Positions 62,232 through 64,000 of a stretch of DNA of 64,000 bases are shown here, piece by piece; position 1 is the stretch's first letter, and each line of letters opens with the position of its first letter. The notes under the pieces are model-generated. The model was not told the DNA's origin. It saw only the letters and a list, made by a program, of their open reading frames with translations, and ran no database searches. The position numbers and the translations under genes were made by a program. Source of the stretch: Jeotgalibacillus sp. ET6 (GTDB lineage: Bacteria > Bacillota > Bacilli > Bacillales > Jeotgalibacillaceae). The stretch is taken from NCBI RefSeq assembly GCF_029667115.1, contig NZ_JARUIU010000009.1, forward strand, positions 1 to 64,000, given 5' to 3'.

Positions 62232-62452
62232 CTACTTTTTACTTTATTATGGCACCGGCAGTACAGGGCATTTAAGATATTATAGCAATAAAGTAAAAAT
62301 AAAAAAAGGTGTGAATAAATTTAATTTTCAAATAAATAACCCTTCAGCCGTTAGTACAGAAGAAAAAGGGCTTTTTTAATAATTTTTAATAGATGCATTA
62401 CGTAATGCCATTAAAAATAAACGATAATAAATTATTAGCATGCTGCAAATAA

Positions 62453-62508
62453 AAAAGCTGTATCAGATGTCTGAAAATGAATTCAAACGTCTGATACAGC
62501 TATAGAGA
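62453..62508 (-). terminator. Terminator of yhaH
   Basis: AGCTGTATCAGACGT and ACATCTGATACAGCT pair around a ~16-base loop; the minus strand then reads TTTTTTAT. Confidence 0.8.
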
Positions 62509-62521
62509 TAAAATCAATGAG

Positions 62522-62899
62522 CTAGGATGGCTGCGGGGTTGTTTCATCCTGATTAAGCGAGCGTTCAAGTTCCTCCATTGTAGCCTGAATGGCTGCGAGC
62601 TCATCCTGCAGATTGTTAATTGCGGGATCTGATTCGCTTTTCCAGGTTTGAATAGATTCTTTTAATTCACTTACGACAGATTGAAGGGAGTCTTTTCCTT
62701 CTTTAGATACCTGCTGAATGGATTCTTTCACCTGCTGAAGATTCATTTGAACTTCGAGCATATGATCAGACCAGTTATCTTTCGTGTGCTTTATGGATCC
62801 GCGCAGCTCTTTGCCGGATTGAGGTGCTGAGAGCAGCGTACTTGCAGCTCCAGCTATAAACCCCACAAAAATTCCATAAGACAATAATTTAACATTCAT
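62522..62899 (-). CDS. yhaH: YtxH-domain protein YhaH
   Basis: A 125-aa protein. Residues 5-25 form a glycine-rich span (YGIFVGFIAGAASTLLSAPQSGKELR is the YtxH motif). The rest is a long amphipathic helix (QVKESIQQVSKEGKDSL, AIQATMEELERSL). It occupies the yhaH position next to hpr. Relatives are general stress or transition-phase proteins. AAGGATGTGTTATGA precedes the ATG. Confidence 0.88.
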   Translation of the reverse strand: MNVKLLSYGIFVGFIAGAASTLLSAPQSGKELRGSIKHTKDNWSDHMLEVQMNLQQVKESIQQVSKEGKDSLQSVVSELKESIQTWKSESDPAINNLQDELAAIQATMEELERSLNQDETTPQPS

Positions 62900-62993
62900 T
62901 CATAACACATCCTTTATCATTTTAATCGGTTTAATTGTACGGTTTTAATCATAATGTAGAACAGGACCTCTTAATGGAAGGAGGAATCTCACC

Positions 62994-63176
62994 ATGTTGC
63001 TAATGAAATGGCTTTTTTTATTATGTACCCTTGCCTTTATTATTTTAACACTAAATTCAATTTTAAGAATACAATCAAAAATTATGTATCCTCCCAAACA
63101 AATCAGGATCAGAAACGCGGTGATTTGTGGTGCGGCCAGTCTCCTCTTCTTATCTTTAACCTATTTTACGTGGTAA
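62994..63176 (+). CDS. Small two-span membrane protein (60 aa)
   Basis: Residues 4-22 and 43-58 are hydrophobic, joined by a basic loop (RIQSKIMYPPKQIRIRN). The ATG follows GGAAGGAGGAATCTCACC, a strong ribosome site, and a terminator follows the stop. Not assigned to a family. Divergent from yhaH and convergent with trpP. Confidence 0.65.
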   Translation: MLLMKWLFLLCTLAFIILTLNSILRIQSKIMYPPKQIRIRNAVICGAASLLFLSLTYFTW

Positions 63177-63185
63177 TAAACAACA

Positions 63186-63222
63186 AAAAAAAACCCGCCA
63201 TCAATGACGGGTTTTTTTGCAG
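63186..63222. terminator. Bidirectional terminator before trpP 3' end
   Basis: AAAAAACCCG-N10-CGGGTTTTTTT has A/T tails on both sides and closes the 60-aa gene and trpP. Confidence 0.85.
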
Positions 63223-63226
63223 AAAT

Positions 63227-63745
63227 TTATGTGGCCGGCTGCATCAGGCTTGAACGTTTGATAATGGATTGAGCAACTGGATACATAACACCCATCAGCA
63301 ATCCGTTTAACACGGTAGCCGGCAGAACAGCTGTAAGGATCAGAGCCATAATCGGTGCAGGAATGCCGACCAGAATAGCGGCAGTGCCAAGAAAGACTAT
63401 ACCTGAAAGAATAGTGCCTGCAGAGGCCAGTAAAGCAGCACCAAGCACTGTTTTGCTGTATTTCGCAGTAAGCAGAACCATACCGTAAAAAACGAATGCA
63501 GATACCGGCTTATCGATCAGGTTAGGCAAAAAGCCTGCTGGAAAAGTGGTGGTTAATCCCGAAAGCAGTCCAGTTGCAATCCCCAGTAAAAGCACATTTT
63601 TAACGCCTGGGAAAAGCAGAATTCCTAGGAACATCATCAGTAATGACATATCCGGTTTCATACTTAGTGTTCCAGGCAGCAGCAAATGCAGCGTTGCACC
63701 AATTCCCACAAATAATGATAATGCGACTAATGTTCTTGTGTTCAT
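63227..63745 (-). CDS. trpP: Tryptophan transporter TrpP
   Basis: A 172-aa membrane protein with about five spans, matching B. subtilis YhaG/TrpP. LFPGVKNVLLLGIATGLLSG and FPAGFLPNLIDKPVSAFV are conserved parts. Its ribosome binding site is buried in a run of GAG triplets spaced by two bases, the TRAP binding pattern. Translation should therefore be repressed when tryptophan-loaded TRAP is abundant. It is upstream of nothing else in the window. Confidence 0.93.
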   Translation of the reverse strand: MNTRTLVALSLFVGIGATLHLLLPGTLSMKPDMSLLMMFLGILLFPGVKNVLLLGIATGLLSGLTTTFPAGFLPNLIDKPVSAFVFYGMVLLTAKYSKTVLGAALLASAGTILSGIVFLGTAAILVGIPAPIMALILTAVLPATVLNGLLMGVMYPVAQSIIKRSSLMQPAT

Positions 63746-63747
63746 TT

Positions 63748-63776
63748 CTCATCTCTCCTCGACTCATCTCTTTCTT
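63748..63776 (-). promoter_or_regulatory. TRAP (MtrB) binding site over the trpP ribosome binding site
   Basis: Reading the minus strand: AAG AAA GAG AT GAG TC GAG GA GAG AT GAG AA ATG. Five GAG triplets have exactly two-base spacers and one AAG lies upstream; further AAG and TAG triplets follow in the first codons. The Shine-Dalgarno GAGGAG is part of the array. Confidence 0.85.
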
Positions 63777-63854
63777 TTCCCGGCATGTCCTCGTGACTGC
63801 TGGCGAAAAGTACATTTATTATAGCATATTTTAAAATGATGTCAGGTCATTTGA

Positions 63855-64000
63855 TTATTTATTAATAGCACTGGCAAGCTGTGCTGCAAGGGCTTTTAAC
63901 TCGTCTGCAGTATAATCTTCTGTATGAGTTTGCCAACCTGGCTTAAAACCATCTTCCTCTCCATGTCTTGGCAAAATGTGCAGATGAAAATGGAATACGG
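63855..64000 (-). CDS. hit: HIT-family protein Hit, C-terminal part
   Basis: The last 48 codons of a histidine triad nucleotide hydrolase: the HxHxHxx active site reads FHFHLHILPRHGEEDGFKPGW and the tail is DELKALAAQLASAINK. The gene continues past the window end. Its place after trpP matches B. subtilis hit. Confidence 0.9.
   Translation of the reverse strand, partial: VFHFHLHILPRHGEEDGFKPGWQTHTEDYTADELKALAAQLASAINK

Overview
The window is a chromosome segment of a low-GC, spore-forming Gram-positive bacterium of the family Bacillaceae. The evidence is a B. subtilis-like gene order, sporulation genes (prkA, yhbH, spoVR, yhaL, a yjcZ pair), ScoC/Hpr, PrsA, a TRAP-type RNA site in front of trpP, and AGGAGG-type ribosome binding sites with frequent TTG/GTG starts. 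The genus cannot be named from sequence alone. The gene order resembles the trnD - yhbA/cspR/prkA/yhbH - yhcT/yhcX - pgcA - yhdB/spoVR - yheIH/yheG - yheE/yheB/yheA - hemZ - yhaRQP - yhaM/L - prsA - yhaJ - hpr - yhaH - trpP - hit arm of B. subtilis, with insertions and losses.

Layout. 1-1.9 kb: the 3' end of a 5S rRNA gene, a 14-tRNA cluster and a detached tRNA-Gly. 2-12 kb: a B3/B4-domain protein, queG, an amidase-domain protein, trmL, a nitroreductase, a 31-aa membrane peptide, prkA, a small membrane protein, yhbH and a PurR-box-controlled purine permease. 12-20 kb: rocB, three flavin oxidoreductase genes, an RluA-type pseudouridine synthase, a BdbC/thioredoxin-like pair and a GNAT-nitrilase fusion. 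20-33 kb: pgcA, yhdB, spoVR, uppP, DedA, Nudix, a CDF exporter, malL with a cre site, an MpfA/CorC-type transporter behind a long leader, and an aldo-keto reductase. 33-40 kb: kynU-kynB, an ArsC-fold protein without catalytic cysteines, a dicarboxylate/amino acid symporter, an orphan tatA, two regulators and a Usp protein. 40-48 kb: a leader-peptide/terminator module before the heterodimeric multidrug ABC exporter bmrC-bmrD, yheG, fumC with a cre site, and msmX. 48-64 kb: yxkF-like, yheE/B/A, hemZ, yhaR, yhzD, yhaQP, a tandem 183-bp repeat, yhaM, yhaL, prsA, a yjcZ pair, yhaJ, hpr, yhaH, trpP with an overlapping run of GAG triplets, and the 3' part of hit.

Two kinds of repetitive DNA stand out. 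About twelve copies, whole or decayed, of a ~230-bp element lie in intergenic regions. It has matching ends (GAGGCTGGGACA at one end, TGTCCCAAGCTC at the other) and one end folds into a hairpin. In nine copies the hairpin end faces the 3' end of a neighbouring gene, where it can act as a terminator. One copy supplies the last codons of rocB and another overlaps the stop codon of the RluA-type gene. Separately, a perfect-period 183-bp tandem duplication sits between yhaP and yhaM, where B. subtilis has yhaO-yhaN.

Regulatory logic that can be read directly: TRAP repression of trpP, a PurR box pair before the purine permease, cre sites at malL and fumC, a FadR-like palindrome before yhaR, and translation-dependent attenuation before bmrCD. 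The least explained parts are the ~300-nt leader of the mpfA-like gene, the in-frame TAG ORF just before bmrC, the cysteine-less ArsC homologue, and the interspersed repeat.
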